Assembly (NCBI RefSeq): GCF_030499575.1
Contig: NZ_JASTLC010000001.1
Coordinates: 8,518,001-8,582,000 of the forward strand
DNA: 64,000 bases
Source: Streptomyces sp. DG2A-72
GTDB taxonomy: Bacteria > Actinomycetota > Actinomycetes > Streptomycetales > Streptomycetaceae
Direction: 5' to 3'
Made by a program: the position numbers and the translations under genes. Position 1 is the stretch's first letter. Every line of letters begins with the position of its first letter. Positions 8,630 through 17,352 of the stretch are shown piece after piece. Under the pieces are notes generated by a model. That model was given only the letters and a program-made list of their open reading frames with translations, ran no database searches and was not told the DNA's origin.

Positions 8630-9022
8630 ATGAGCACCAGCACCACCGCCTCCGTGTCCACGCACATCCTGGACACCAGCGTCGGCCGCCCCGCCGAGGG
8701 CGTCGCCGTCCGGCTCGCGGCCCGGTCGGGTCGTGCCGCGGACTGGCGGGCGCTCGGCGGATCCGCGACCGACGCGGACGGCCGGTGCAAGGACCTCCCG
8801 GCGCTGCCGGAGGGGACCACACACGTACGGCTCGACTTCGCGGTGGAGCCGTATTTCGAGAAGAAGCAAGCCGATGCGCAGCAGGACGCCCCCGCGAATC
8901 GGGACAGCGGTGCCGTGTTCTTCCCCGAGGTGGCGATCACCTTCGCCGTACAGCCCGGGGAGCACTACCACGTGCCGCTGCTGCTCAACCCGTTCGGCTA
9001 CTCCGTTTACCGAGGGAGCTAG
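8630..9022 (+). CDS. uraH: 5-hydroxyisourate hydrolase (transthyretin-like)
   Basis: A 130-residue transthyretin-related protein that hydrolyses 5-hydroxyisourate to OHCU. The N-terminal STHILDTSVGRPAEG motif and the C-terminal tetrapeptide YRGS are hallmarks of the hydrolase and are absent from true transthyretins. The ATG at 8630 is placed four bases after the uraD stop and has AGAGG 12 bases upstream. An ATG at 8618 overlapping uraD is also in frame but sits on top of that site. Reaction order in the pathway is urate oxidase, UraH, UraD. Confidence 0.93.
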   Translation: MSTSTTASVSTHILDTSVGRPAEGVAVRLAARSGRAADWRALGGSATDADGRCKDLPALPEGTTHVRLDFAVEPYFEKKQADAQQDAPANRDSGAVFFPEVAITFAVQPGEHYHVPLLLNPFGYSVYRGS

Positions 9023-9028
9023 CAGACA

Positions 9029-9952
9029 ATGCCCACGATTCTCGGCCAGAACCAGTACGGGAAAGCAGAGAACCGCGTCGTAAAGATCACGCGGGACGGC
9101 GCCACCCACCACATCAAGGACCTGAACGTATCCGTGGCGCTCTCCGGCGACATGGACGAGGTCCACTACTCCGGCTCCAACGCCAACTGCCTGCCGACCG
9201 ACACCACCAAGAACACGGTGTACGCGTTCGCCAAGGAGCACGGCATCGAGTCCGCCGAGCAGTTCGGCATTCACCTCGCCCGCCACTTCGTGACCTCGCA
9301 GGAGCCGATCCACCGCGCCCGGATCCGTATCGAGGAATACGCCTGGGAGCGGATCGAGAGCGCCGACGCCAATTCCCAGTTCATCGGCGCCGACGAGGTC
9401 AAGCACTCGTTCGTACGGAAGGGCCAGGAGACCCGGCTGACCCAGATCACGTACGACGGCTCGCAGTGGGAGGTCGTCTCCGGCCTCAAGGACCTCGTCG
9501 TGATGAACTCGACGAACTCCGAATTCTGGGGCTACGTCAAGGACAAGTACACCACGCTCCCGGAGGCGTACGACCGCATCCTGGCCACGCAGGTCTCCGG
9601 CCGCTGGCGGTTCAACTGGTCCGACGACGAGCAGAAGATGCCCAACTGGGAGAAGTCCTACGAGCAGACCAAGAAGCACATGCTCCAGGCCTTCGCCGAG
9701 ACCTACTCGCTCTCGCTCCAGCAGACCCTGTACCAAATGGGTGCGCGGATCATCAATAACCGCAGTGAGATCGACGAGGTCCGTTTCTCGCTCCCGAACA
9801 AGCACCACTTCCTGGTGGACCTGGAGCCGTTCGGGCTGAAGAACGACAATGAGGTGTACTTCGCCGCCGACCGCCCGTACGGCCTGATCGAGGCCACCAT
9901 CCTGCGGGACGGCTGCGAGGCGAGGATCCCGGTCGATCTCAGCAACCTCTGA
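9029..9952 (+). CDS. pucL: Urate oxidase (cofactor-free uricase)
   Basis: A 307-residue uricase with the two tandem T-fold halves. Visible active-site elements are NQYGKAENRVVKI (catalytic Lys region), TDTTKNTVYAFAKEHGI (catalytic Thr), MNSTNSEFWGYVKDKYTTL and the late PNKHHFLVDLEPFGL with the active-site His, followed by NDNEVYFAADRPYGLIEAT. It oxidises urate to 5-hydroxyisourate with O2. It lies six bases after uraH in the same operon and is followed by a strong hairpin. Confidence 0.95.
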   Translation: MPTILGQNQYGKAENRVVKITRDGATHHIKDLNVSVALSGDMDEVHYSGSNANCLPTDTTKNTVYAFAKEHGIESAEQFGIHLARHFVTSQEPIHRARIRIEEYAWERIESADANSQFIGADEVKHSFVRKGQETRLTQITYDGSQWEVVSGLKDLVVMNSTNSEFWGYVKDKYTTLPEAYDRILATQVSGRWRFNWSDDEQKMPNWEKSYEQTKKHMLQAFAETYSLSLQQTLYQMGARIINNRSEIDEVRFSLPNKHHFLVDLEPFGLKNDNEVYFAADRPYGLIEATILRDGCEARIPVDLSNL

Positions 9953-9973
9953 TCAATTCCATATCCTCGGCAC

Positions 9974-10005
9974 CCGCGGCCGGTGAGTTTCCTTACCGGC
10001 CGCGG
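9974..10005 (+). terminator. Hairpin terminator after urate oxidase
   Basis: A perfect 11-bp inverted repeat (CCGCGGCCGGT at 9974-9984, ACCGGCCGCGG at 9995-10005) with a 10-base loop starts 22 bases after the urate oxidase stop. No T-tract follows, which is usual in Streptomyces. Confidence 0.7.
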
Positions 10006-10072
10006 TACTCAAATTCCCCAGGGTCCTGCCGTGCCCTCTCACTGTGAGTCCACTGAGCGAAAAGGACGCATC

Positions 10073-11452
10073 ATGGCAGCAGCCCAGCGCATCGTCATCG
10101 AGAACTGTTCGATCGCGACGGTCGACGCCACCGACACCGAGTACGCCACGGGGTATCTGGTCGTCGCCGGCAACCGCATCGAGGCGCTCGGCCCGGGCAG
10201 GGCCCCCGAGGGCCTGGAGAACGTCGTACGCCGGATCGACGCCACCGGCCATCTGGTGACCCCCGGTCTGGTCAACACCCACCACCACTTCTACCAGTGG
10301 ATCACCCGGGGCCTGGCCACCGACCACAACCTCTTCAACTGGCTCGTCGCGCTGTACCCGACCTGGGCGCGCATCGACGAGCCGATGGTGTACTCGGCCG
10401 CGCAGGGCTCTCTGGCGATGATGGCCCGCGGCGGTGTCACCACCGCCATGGACCACCACTACGTCTTCCCGAAGGACTCCAGCGACCTGTCCGGTGCGAT
10501 CATCCGCGCCGCCCGCGAGACGGGCGTCCGCTTCACCCTCGCCCGCGGCTCCATGGACCGCAGCGAGAAGGACGGCGGACTGCCGCCGGACTTCGCCGTC
10601 GAGACCCTGGACGGTGCGCTCGCCGCGACCGAGGCGACCGTGAAGGAGCACCATGACGCCTCCTTCGACGCGATGACCCAGGTCGCCGTCGCGCCCTGCT
10701 CGCCCTTCTCCGTCTCCACCGAACTCCTCCGCGACGGCGCCCAGTTGGCCCGCCGTCTCGGTGTACGGCTGCACACGCACGGATCGGAGACGGTCGAGGA
10801 GGAGCAGTTCTGCAAGGAGCTGTTCGGCATGGGCCCGACCGACTACTTCGAGTCCACGGGCTGGCTCGGCGAGGACGTGTGGATGGCGCACTGCGTCCAC
10901 ATGAACGACTCCGACATCGCCGCGTTCGCCCGTACGAAGACCGGTGTCGCCCACTGTCCCTCGTCCAACGCCCGGCTCGCGGCCGGTATCGCCCGCGTCC
11001 CCGACATGCTCGCCGCCGGCGTCCCGGTCGGCCTCGGCGTCGACGGCACCGCGTCCAACGAGTCCGGCGAACTCCACACCGAACTGCGCAACGCGCTCCT
11101 CATCAACCGGCTCGGCGCGCACCGGGAAGCGGCGCTGAACGCCCGGCAGGCGCTGCGCCTCGGCACGTACGGCGGCGCCCAAGTCCTCGGCCGCAGCGCC
11201 GAGATCGGCTCGCTGGAGCCGGGCAAGCTGGCCGACCTGGTGCTGTGGAAGCTGGACACCCTGGCCCACGCCTCGATCGCCGACCCGGTGACCGCGCTGG
11301 TCTTCGGCGCCGCCGCTCCGGTCACCGCCTCGTTCGTGAACGGCCGTCAGATCGTCGAGAACGGGCGGCTGCTGCACGTCGACGAGGATGCCATCGCGCG
11401 GTCGACGCGGCAGGAAGCGCAGCGGCTGGCGCGGATCGCTGCGGGACGCTGA
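10073..11452 (+). CDS. 8-oxoguanine/guanine-type deaminase (amidohydrolase)
   Basis: A 459-residue amidohydrolase of the ATZ/TRZ-like deaminase group. Metal-site motifs are clear: LVNTHHHFYQW (HxH pair), LHTHGSETVEEEQFC, MAHCVHMNDSD, and VGLGVDGTASNES with the catalytic Asp. The NTHHHFYQ and DGTASNE signatures fit the 8-oxoguanine deaminase subfamily, which yields uric acid from 8-oxoguanine and so would feed urate oxidase next door. Guanine deaminase is the alternative. The ATG at 10073 has AAAGGA eight bases upstream. It lies behind the hairpin and so may have its own promoter. Confidence 0.88.
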   Translation: MAAAQRIVIENCSIATVDATDTEYATGYLVVAGNRIEALGPGRAPEGLENVVRRIDATGHLVTPGLVNTHHHFYQWITRGLATDHNLFNWLVALYPTWARIDEPMVYSAAQGSLAMMARGGVTTAMDHHYVFPKDSSDLSGAIIRAARETGVRFTLARGSMDRSEKDGGLPPDFAVETLDGALAATEATVKEHHDASFDAMTQVAVAPCSPFSVSTELLRDGAQLARRLGVRLHTHGSETVEEEQFCKELFGMGPTDYFESTGWLGEDVWMAHCVHMNDSDIAAFARTKTGVAHCPSSNARLAAGIARVPDMLAAGVPVGLGVDGTASNESGELHTELRNALLINRLGAHREAALNARQALRLGTYGGAQVLGRSAEIGSLEPGKLADLVLWKLDTLAHASIADPVTALVFGAAAPVTASFVNGRQIVENGRLLHVDEDAIARSTRQEAQRLARIAAGR

Positions 11453-11455
11453 GCG

Positions 11456-11550
11456 CTTGGCTGGAGGCTGCGGCACGCCGTCGGTCGCCTGCGGCACCGT
11501 CGTGGCTGGTCGCGCAGTTCCCCGCGCCCCTGCGGGGCGCTGCCAAGCCC
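11456..11550. repeat. Streptomyces-type intergenic GTTCCCCGCGCCCC repeat
   Basis: The stretch contains GCGCAGTTCCCCGCGCCCC (about 11510-11528) followed by TGCGGGGCGC, forming a hairpin, preceded by GGCACCGTCGTGGCTGGTC. From memory this combination (in reverse, GGGGCGCGGGGAACTGCGC then GACCAGCCACGACG) is one of the commonest intergenic repeats in Streptomyces genomes. It may act as a transcription terminator for the deaminase gene. The remaining bases to 11775 hold only the GGAGGAG ribosome binding site of the permease gene (about 11761). Confidence 0.6.
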
Positions 11551-11775
11551 GCTTAGCCGTACGGCTACTTGAGCTCCGGCCGGGAGGGACGGCTCCCGGT
11601 CGGTAGCCGTGGACCCCACCAGGGTCCGCGGCGGCCGTCGCCGGGGTGCGCATGGACGTGCGCGCCCCGGAACGGTCTCCGTCCCCTTCCCCCAACGGTC
11701 CCGCACGACCGCGCATCACCTCCTTGAAACCCACGTCAGAGCCGACGTGCTGTCAACCGACCGGAGGAGCCGCCC

Positions 11776-13143
11776 GTGTCCGCCCATCCCGTCGACGAAA
11801 AACTCCCCGCCGCCAAGATGGCGACGACCGGCCTGCAACATGTGGCCGCGATGTACGCGGGAGTCGTCGCCCCACCTCTGATCATCGGCGCGGCCATCGG
11901 CCTCTCCGGCACCGAACTGACCTTCCTCACCGGCGCCTGCCTGTTCACCGCGGGCCTCGCCACGTTCCTCCAGACCATCGGCATCTGGAAGATCGGCGCC
12001 CGGCTGCCGTTCGTCAACGGCGTCACCTTCGCCGGTGTCGCCCCCATGACCGCGATCGTCGCCTCCACCGAGGACAAGTCCGACGCGCTGCCGATCATCT
12101 TCGGCGCCGTGATCGTGGCGGGGCTCCTCGGCTTCATCGCAGCCCCCTTCTTCAGCAAGGCGGTCCGCTTCTTCCCGCCGGTCGTCACGGGGACGGTGAT
12201 CACGCTCATAGGTGTGTCACTGCTGCCGGTGGCCTTCGGCTGGGCGCATGGTCCCGACCCCGCCGCGGACGACTACGGCTCGACGACCTACCTGGGTCTG
12301 GCGGCGGCAACGCTCGTGATCGTGCTGCTCCTGCGCCGCTTCACCCGCGGCTTCGTCAAGCAGATCGCCGTCCTGCTCGGCCTGGTCGTGGGCACGCTCG
12401 TCGCGATCCCGTTCGGGGCCACGGACTTCAGCCCGGTCGCGGACGCGGCTGTCATCGGCTTCCCGACGCCGTTCCACTTCGGCGCCCCGCAGTTCCAGGT
12501 CGCCGCGATCGTGTCGATGTGCGTCGTGATGGTGGTCTCGATGACCGAATCGACCGCCGACATGCTGGCGTTGGGCGAGATCGTCGAGCGCCCGGCCGAC
12601 GAGAAGACCATCGCGGCGGGCCTGCGCGCCGACACCCTCGGTTCGGCGCTCAGCCCTCTCTTCAACGGCTTCATGTGCAGCGCCTTCGCACAGAACATCG
12701 GCCTGGTCGCGATGACGAGGATCCGCAGCCGGTACGTCGTCGCCACCGGCGGCGGATTCCTGGTGCTGATGGGCCTGTGCCCGGTGGCCGCCTCGCTGAT
12801 CGCCGTCGTACCGCGCCCGGTGCTCGGCGGCGCGGGCGTGGTCCTGTTCGGCTCGGTCGCCACGAGCGGCATCCAGACGCTGGTGAAGGCGGGCCTGGAG
12901 AAGGACAACAACGTCCTGATCGTGGCCGTCTCCCTGGCCGTCGGCATCATCCCGATCACCGCGCCGGAGTTCTACCACGCCTTCCCGGAGACGACGAAGA
13001 TCGTCCTGGACTCGGGCATCTCCACGGGCTGTGTGGCCGCGGTGATCCTGAACCTCCTCTTCAACCACCTGGGCAAGCGGCGGGACGCCCAGGACGTCAC
13101 CCATCCCATGGAGGCCGGTGAACACATCGCCGCCGCCCCCTGA
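11776..13143 (+). CDS. NCS2-family nucleobase:cation symporter (urate/xanthine permease)
   Basis: A 455-residue membrane protein with about 14 helices. The NCS2 signature is seen late in the protein: FNGFMCSAFAQNIGLVAMTRI, given here as FNGFMCSAFA and QNIGLVAMTRI. Earlier acidic positions include VVSMTESTADMLALGEI in helix 8. Subfamily position near urate, xanthine and uracil carriers, together with the adjacent urate genes, points to uptake of urate or xanthine. The GTG at 11776 has GGAGGAG upstream. Converges on the exonuclease gene. Confidence 0.92.
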   Translation: MSAHPVDEKLPAAKMATTGLQHVAAMYAGVVAPPLIIGAAIGLSGTELTFLTGACLFTAGLATFLQTIGIWKIGARLPFVNGVTFAGVAPMTAIVASTEDKSDALPIIFGAVIVAGLLGFIAAPFFSKAVRFFPPVVTGTVITLIGVSLLPVAFGWAHGPDPAADDYGSTTYLGLAAATLVIVLLLRRFTRGFVKQIAVLLGLVVGTLVAIPFGATDFSPVADAAVIGFPTPFHFGAPQFQVAAIVSMCVVMVVSMTESTADMLALGEIVERPADEKTIAAGLRADTLGSALSPLFNGFMCSAFAQNIGLVAMTRIRSRYVVATGGGFLVLMGLCPVAASLIAVVPRPVLGGAGVVLFGSVATSGIQTLVKAGLEKDNNVLIVAVSLAVGIIPITAPEFYHAFPETTKIVLDSGISTGCVAAVILNLLFNHLGKRRDAQDVTHPMEAGEHIAAAP

Positions 13144-13152
13144 ACCGGGGCG
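13134..13152. terminator. Short hairpin between convergent genes
   Basis: CGCCCC (13134-13139) can pair with GGGGCG (13147-13152) across the stop codon of the permease gene. The stem is only six base pairs, so function as a terminator is tentative. Confidence 0.3.
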
Positions 13153-13165
13153 CGCGTCGAGGAAG

Positions 13166-13762
13166 TCACTGTGCGGTGCCGGGCCATGCCATGAGGTTCG
13201 CGAAGAGCTCCGCCTGCTCGATCGCGTCGTCCAGCGCATGGTGCGTGTGCCGGCGCCGCGACAGCAGCTCACGCGGCATGGTCCCCTTGGCCACCGCCCG
13301 CAACGGCAGCCCGGCCTTCGTCGCGTACAGCGTCTTCATGTCCAGGCAGCCGGAATGCCCGAACGGGCTCGCGCCGGTGAAGCGGATCAGGTACCAGTAC
13401 AGGAACGTCCAGTCGTACGGCGCAGGGTACCCGCACATCACCGGCTGCGCGCCGGCGCTGACCTCGCGCACCCAGTCGCTGAACTCGGCGAGGGCGACTG
13501 CCGGTTCACTGCCCTCCCGCTGGAGGCGCTCCCGGTCCAGCCCGCTGACGGCCAGCGCCTCCGGCACGAACTCCGCACTGATCGGGCGCAGCTCCCGATA
13601 GAAGGTGCGCTGCGCCGGATCGGCCGGCGTGAAACCGTCGGCGTCCTGCACTCCGGCCACCGCCGCGCCGAAGCTGAGCATGGAGTACGGACCGGGGATC
13701 GGGCCGTCCGCTTCGATGTCGACGGAGATGTAGAGGCTGGGTCTGGAACGTCGTGCGCTCAT
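13166..13762 (-). CDS. DEDDh-type 3'-5' exonuclease
   Basis: A 198-residue exonuclease-fold protein. ExoI motif SVDIEADG carries the Asp-x-Glu pair near the N-terminus. CGYPAPYDWTFLYWYL provides the second Asp-containing motif, and HHALDDAIEQAELF is the ExoIII motif with His and Asp. This is the RNase T/epsilon-like superfamily. The specific substrate (DNA ends or RNA) is unknown. The ATG at 13762 begins just before SARRSRPSLYIS. A longer frame to 13867 has no support. Confidence 0.82.
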   Translation of the reverse strand: MSARRSRPSLYISVDIEADGPIPGPYSMLSFGAAVAGVQDADGFTPADPAQRTFYRELRPISAEFVPEALAVSGLDRERLQREGSEPAVALAEFSDWVREVSAGAQPVMCGYPAPYDWTFLYWYLIRFTGASPFGHSGCLDMKTLYATKAGLPLRAVAKGTMPRELLSRRRHTHHALDDAIEQAELFANLMAWPGTAQ

Positions 13763-13863
13763 GGAGTGGGAGCTTCCCAGGTGGCCGGCCTTCCCGCATC
13801 CGGATTCCGCCGAGACCGTCACCGGGACCCGCCCTCGCGACGAAGAGCCCCAATCCGTCGCAG

Positions 13864-15303
13864 TCATGGGAGTTTGTTGCTCTGCCGTGTTCGCAGCACG
13901 GCCGTCGCCAGTACCAGCGCCCCCACCGCGATCACCGTCGCCACCCGGAACGCCAGCTGATATCCCTCCGCAGTGGCCGCCACCGAGTCCGCGCCCCCGT
14001 CGAGCAGCCCGTCCGTCCGGCTCGCCGCCAGTGTGGAGAGCACCGCGAGCCCCAGTGAACCTCCCACCACCTGCGTGGTGTTGAACAACCCGGAGGCCAG
14101 GCCCGCGTCCTCCTCGTGGGCTCCGGACATCGCGAGCCCGGTCAGCGCGGGCATCGCGGCGGCGAAGCCGGTGGCGAGCAGGAGGAGCGGCGGGAGTACG
14201 TCCGTGAGGTACGAGCCGTTCACGGGGGCGCGGCTCAGCAGGGCCATGCCCGCGACGATGAGCGCCAGACCGGTCAGCAGGACCCTGTACGCCCCGTAGC
14301 GGCCGATGGTCCGCGCGGACAGGCCCAGCATCAGTACGCCGATCGCGACCGGGGCCGGCAGGAAGGCCGTACCAGTGGCCAACTCACCGTAGCCGAGGAC
14401 CCGTTGGACGTAGAGGGCGCCGATGAACTGGAAGCCGTACATGGTCGCGATCATCAGGATCTGGACGGCGTTCGCGCCGGTCAGCAGGCGGGAGGAGAAG
14501 AGGCGCAGCCGGAGCAGGGGGCGGGCGGCGCGGGCCTGGCGGAGCGTGAACGCCACGAACAGGGTGAGGGCGAGCGCGGCCAGGAGCAGGGTGGCGGTCA
14601 GATCGCGGTCGCCGGAGCCGACGATGACATACACCGTGAGCATCAGCGCGCCGGTGACCAGCGCCGCTCCCGGATAGTCGGCGCCCCGGTCCAGCCCCTC
14701 GCCCCGGTCCGGCGCCAGGACGCGCAGCGCCGCCAGCCATGCAGCCACGCCGATCGGCAGGTTGATCAGGAAGATCCAGTGCCAGCCGAGGGCCTGCGTC
14801 AGCGCCCCGCCGAGAAACGTGCCGAGCGCCCCGCCCGCCGCGCCGACCGCGCTGAACACCGCGATCGCGCGGGCCTGTTCACGCGGCTGTGGGAACAGCG
14901 CGACCAGCATGCCGAGGACGACCGCCGAGGTCATGGCCCCGCCCACCCCTTGCAGGGCACGCGCCGCGATCAGCGCGCCCTGGCTGGTGGCGATCCCGCA
15001 CAGCACGGAGGCCGCCGTGAACACCGCGAGCCCCGTGGCGAACATCCGCTTGCGGCCCATCAGGTCACCGAGCCGGCCGGCCAGCAACAGCAGGCCGCCG
15101 AACGGGATCAGATAGGCGTTGACGACCCAGGCGAGGCCCGGACCGCTGTAACCCAGGTCGCTCTGGATCGCCGGCATCGCGACCGTGACGATATTGCCGT
15201 CGAGGATCGTCATCAGCGTCCCGGCGCACAGCACGACGAGGGACGCCCAGCGGGAGTACGTTCGGTGTGGCGCGTGGGTGGGGCGCTCGGTCAGGGACGA
15301 CAT
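13864..15303 (-). CDS. DHA2-type MFS drug efflux transporter (14 TMS)
   Basis: A 479-residue transporter of the EmrB/QacA group. It shows motif D1 near LCAGTLMTILDGNIVTVAMP, motif A as GRLGDLMGRKRMF, and motif C-like AVGAAGGALGTFLGGALTQ, plus about 14 hydrophobic segments. It likely exports a toxic or aromatic compound using the proton gradient. The ATG at 15303 has GGAGG ten bases upstream. A longer in-frame start at 15387 would cover the divergent promoter. It is divergent from an HxlR regulator, the usual arrangement for control by that regulator. Confidence 0.9.
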   Translation of the reverse strand: MSSLTERPTHAPHRTYSRWASLVVLCAGTLMTILDGNIVTVAMPAIQSDLGYSGPGLAWVVNAYLIPFGGLLLLAGRLGDLMGRKRMFATGLAVFTAASVLCGIATSQGALIAARALQGVGGAMTSAVVLGMLVALFPQPREQARAIAVFSAVGAAGGALGTFLGGALTQALGWHWIFLINLPIGVAAWLAALRVLAPDRGEGLDRGADYPGAALVTGALMLTVYVIVGSGDRDLTATLLLAALALTLFVAFTLRQARAARPLLRLRLFSSRLLTGANAVQILMIATMYGFQFIGALYVQRVLGYGELATGTAFLPAPVAIGVLMLGLSARTIGRYGAYRVLLTGLALIVAGMALLSRAPVNGSYLTDVLPPLLLLATGFAAAMPALTGLAMSGAHEEDAGLASGLFNTTQVVGGSLGLAVLSTLAASRTDGLLDGGADSVAATAEGYQLAFRVATVIAVGALVLATAVLRTRQSNKLP

Positions 15304-15359
15304 GGCGGTCCGGCCTCCGTATTCTCCGTGAGTCTCCATGGACCCATAGGTGCACGTCT

Positions 15360-15373
15360 TGTAACGGGGTACA
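15360..15373. promoter_or_regulatory. Possible HxlR operator between MFS pump and regulator
   Basis: TGTA (15360-15363) and TACA (15370-15373) form an inverted repeat with a six-base centre in the 110-bp divergent promoter region. HxlR/DUF24 regulators bind GTAC/TGTA-type repeats in such positions. Short arms make this tentative. Confidence 0.35.
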
Positions 15374-15413
15374 TCGTGGGTGACCATGGAGGTGGGGGTA
15401 AGGAGGCAGTTCG

Positions 15414-15815
15414 ATGTCCCAGAGGAACACCGGTGTTACCGTCCAGGTCGTGAACGCGCACGCGTGCCCGGTCCGCGAAGTTCTTGACAGGGTGGCGGGC
15501 AAATGGAGCGTCCAGATCCTGGTCGCCGCCGCGCACGGCCCGATCCGCTTCACCGAGTTGGAGCGCAGCATCGAGGGCATCAGCCGCCGCATGCTGACCC
15601 TGACGCTGCGCAACCTGGAGCGCGACGGCCTCGTCACCCGCACGGTGCACCCGACGGTGCCGCCCAAGGTGGAGTATGAACTCACGCAGGTCGCCCGCGA
15701 GTTGCACGAGACGCTGCAGAGCCTGACGGACTGGGCGGAGCGCAATCGCGTCTATATCGCCCAGTCCCGTGCGGACTACGACACCGAGCACCGGCCGGAG
15801 TTGACGGACTCCTGA
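15414..15815 (+). CDS. HxlR/DUF24-family winged-helix regulator
   Basis: A 133-residue regulator. The HxlR pattern is clear: ACPVREVLDRVAGKWSVQIL with the single conserved Cys at about position 18, then RFTELERSIEGISRRMLTLTLRNLERDGLV as the recognition wing-helix region, and VEYELTQVARELHETLQSL. The Cys is used for redox or electrophile sensing in several family members. The ATG at 15414 follows AAGGAGG. Divergent from the MFS pump, which it probably represses. Confidence 0.9.
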   Translation: MSQRNTGVTVQVVNAHACPVREVLDRVAGKWSVQILVAAAHGPIRFTELERSIEGISRRMLTLTLRNLERDGLVTRTVHPTVPPKVEYELTQVARELHETLQSLTDWAERNRVYIAQSRADYDTEHRPELTDS

Positions 15816-15984
15816 GGCCGACGGCTCATCGTGAAGCACCCCGGCTGAACCCGCTGGACCGGACGGGGAGTGGGGCACGGCCCCGGGCGGCGGCGTGACG
15901 CGGCCACCACCGCCGCCCAGGGCGCGAAGCCGCCGAGGGCAGCGGCACGGTCACCGCCCGAAGCCGCCCACGGCAGCGACTCGG

Positions 15985-16407
15985 TCAGAGACCGAACAGG
16001 CTCGGATCGGCCGCCAGTTCCTTGAACCGTTCCTGCGGTGCGGCGACCAGCTTGCGGGCCGTGAGGTCCAGCAGCCCGCTGACCGCCGTGATCTCGGCGG
16101 CCACCGTGCCGTCGGTCTTGCGGATGGTCTGCTCGATGCGGAAGGTCTTCCCCTCACCCCAGGTGAAGGCGCAGGTCACCTCGACCTCATCGCCCGCGAC
16201 CAGCTCCCGCTGGTAACGGATGGTGGTCTCCAGCGCGACAGGCCCCACGCCCTGGGAGATGAGGCCGGCCTGGCTGATCCCGGCCGCCTTCAGCAGCGAC
16301 CAGCGGGCGTGCTCGGCGTAGTTGAGGTACACGGCCTGGTTGAGGTGACCCTGTACATCGGTCTCGTACCCGCGGACGGTCACCCGCACGGAAAACGGCT
16401 CGCTCAC
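15985..16407 (-). CDS. Hotdog-fold acyl-CoA thioesterase (4HBT type)
   Basis: A 140-residue 4-hydroxybenzoyl-CoA thioesterase-like protein. TDVQGHLNQAVYLNYAEHARW is the typical active-site loop in which Asp and Asn positions follow RGYE, and later GEDVEVTCAF-like strands (GDEVEVTCAFTWGEGKTF) complete the hotdog fold. It hydrolyses an acyl-CoA of unknown chain. The GTG at 16407 has GAAGGG upstream. A single gene with no obvious operon partners. Confidence 0.88.
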   Translation of the reverse strand: MSEPFSVRVTVRGYETDVQGHLNQAVYLNYAEHARWSLLKAAGISQAGLISQGVGPVALETTIRYQRELVAGDEVEVTCAFTWGEGKTFRIEQTIRKTDGTVAAEITAVSGLLDLTARKLVAAPQERFKELAADPSLFGL

Positions 16408-16482
16408 GCTTTTCCCTTCACGTACTCGGCATCACGTATTCGATGATCTGACCGACCGATCTTGGCATGCCCATCACCCTAT

Positions 16483-17145
16483 TCACGCCCGGCGCGGGGA
16501 CGCCAGCAGATACCGGACCCTCGTGCGCGGCTCGGTGTACTCGCCGGCCTGCCAGCCCGCCTTCTCCAGCGTGGCCGCGCAGGCGCGCAGGGCGTCGACT
16601 TCCGGCTCGTACACGGCGACGGCCTCGGGCTGCGGGGTCGCGATCACGCGGTAACCGGGGGACACCTGCCCCGCTGGTTGTCCGGTGGAGTCCGGCCCGG
16701 CGGGGCGATGCCCGGCCGCCTCCAAGGCGAGCGCGGCGGCCTGCACCAGATGGCTGCGTTCCCAGCCGCACGGCCGGTCGGTGGCGCCGTCCGGATTGGT
16801 CATCCGGCGCAGCTCGAGCAGCCCCTGCCAGGCGCTGTGCACTTCACGGACCCGGGAGGGGCCCGTTTCCGGCACGTCCTCCTCGCCGCCGACGCGGGCG
16901 GCGAAGACCCCGGCCGCCGTCGAGGGTGTCCGGACGGTCGGCTCCGGAGCGGCCTCGGGTACCTCCTCCCGTATCCGATGCCCCGCCGGTGTCAGAAAGT
17001 GATCGTGCGGAGGCCGCGGATGCCGGAAGGCGAGCCCCCGCTTCACCAGCGCCTCCAGCTGTGCCTCCGTGCCTCTGAGCCGCCCGGTCACCGGATCGGC
17101 GGCGTCGATGACACGGCGCTGCGCGGCGGTCGGCGGTCGTGTCAT
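16483..17145 (-). CDS. Conserved hypothetical protein, restriction/HTH-like architecture unknown
   Basis: A 220-residue protein. The N-terminal part (AAQRRVIDAADPVTGRLRG, ALVKRGLAFRHP, LTPAGHRIREE) looks like a winged-helix domain in which a 'treat as gene boundary' LTPAG segment is common. The rest (SAWQGLLELRRMTNPDG, TLEKAGWQAGEYTEPRTRVRYL) has no family I recognise. The ATG at 17145 has GGGGAGGAG upstream, a good site. I cannot assign a role. It stands alone between thioesterase and aminotransferase genes on the same strand. Confidence 0.65.
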   Translation of the reverse strand: MTRPPTAAQRRVIDAADPVTGRLRGTEAQLEALVKRGLAFRHPRPPHDHFLTPAGHRIREEVPEAAPEPTVRTPSTAAGVFAARVGGEEDVPETGPSRVREVHSAWQGLLELRRMTNPDGATDRPCGWERSHLVQAAALALEAAGHRPAGPDSTGQPAGQVSPGYRVIATPQPEAVAVYEPEVDALRACAATLEKAGWQAGEYTEPRTRVRYLLASPRRA

Positions 17146-17352
17146 GACGTACTCCTCCCCGGTCCTCTCCTCGGTCCTGCGACCTCTCGGTCAGCCCATT
17201 CGAAGACTACGACCCGGGTCTGACAATCAGGCCGTCCCTGTGCCGTACGGCAGTCGGCCGCAGCAGCCACGAGCACCACCGGAGCTGTCTGGCGCAAGGA
17301 GTACCGCCCGGACCAGTGAGGGAACCGAGCCCGCTGCCGGGGAAGCCGGCCG

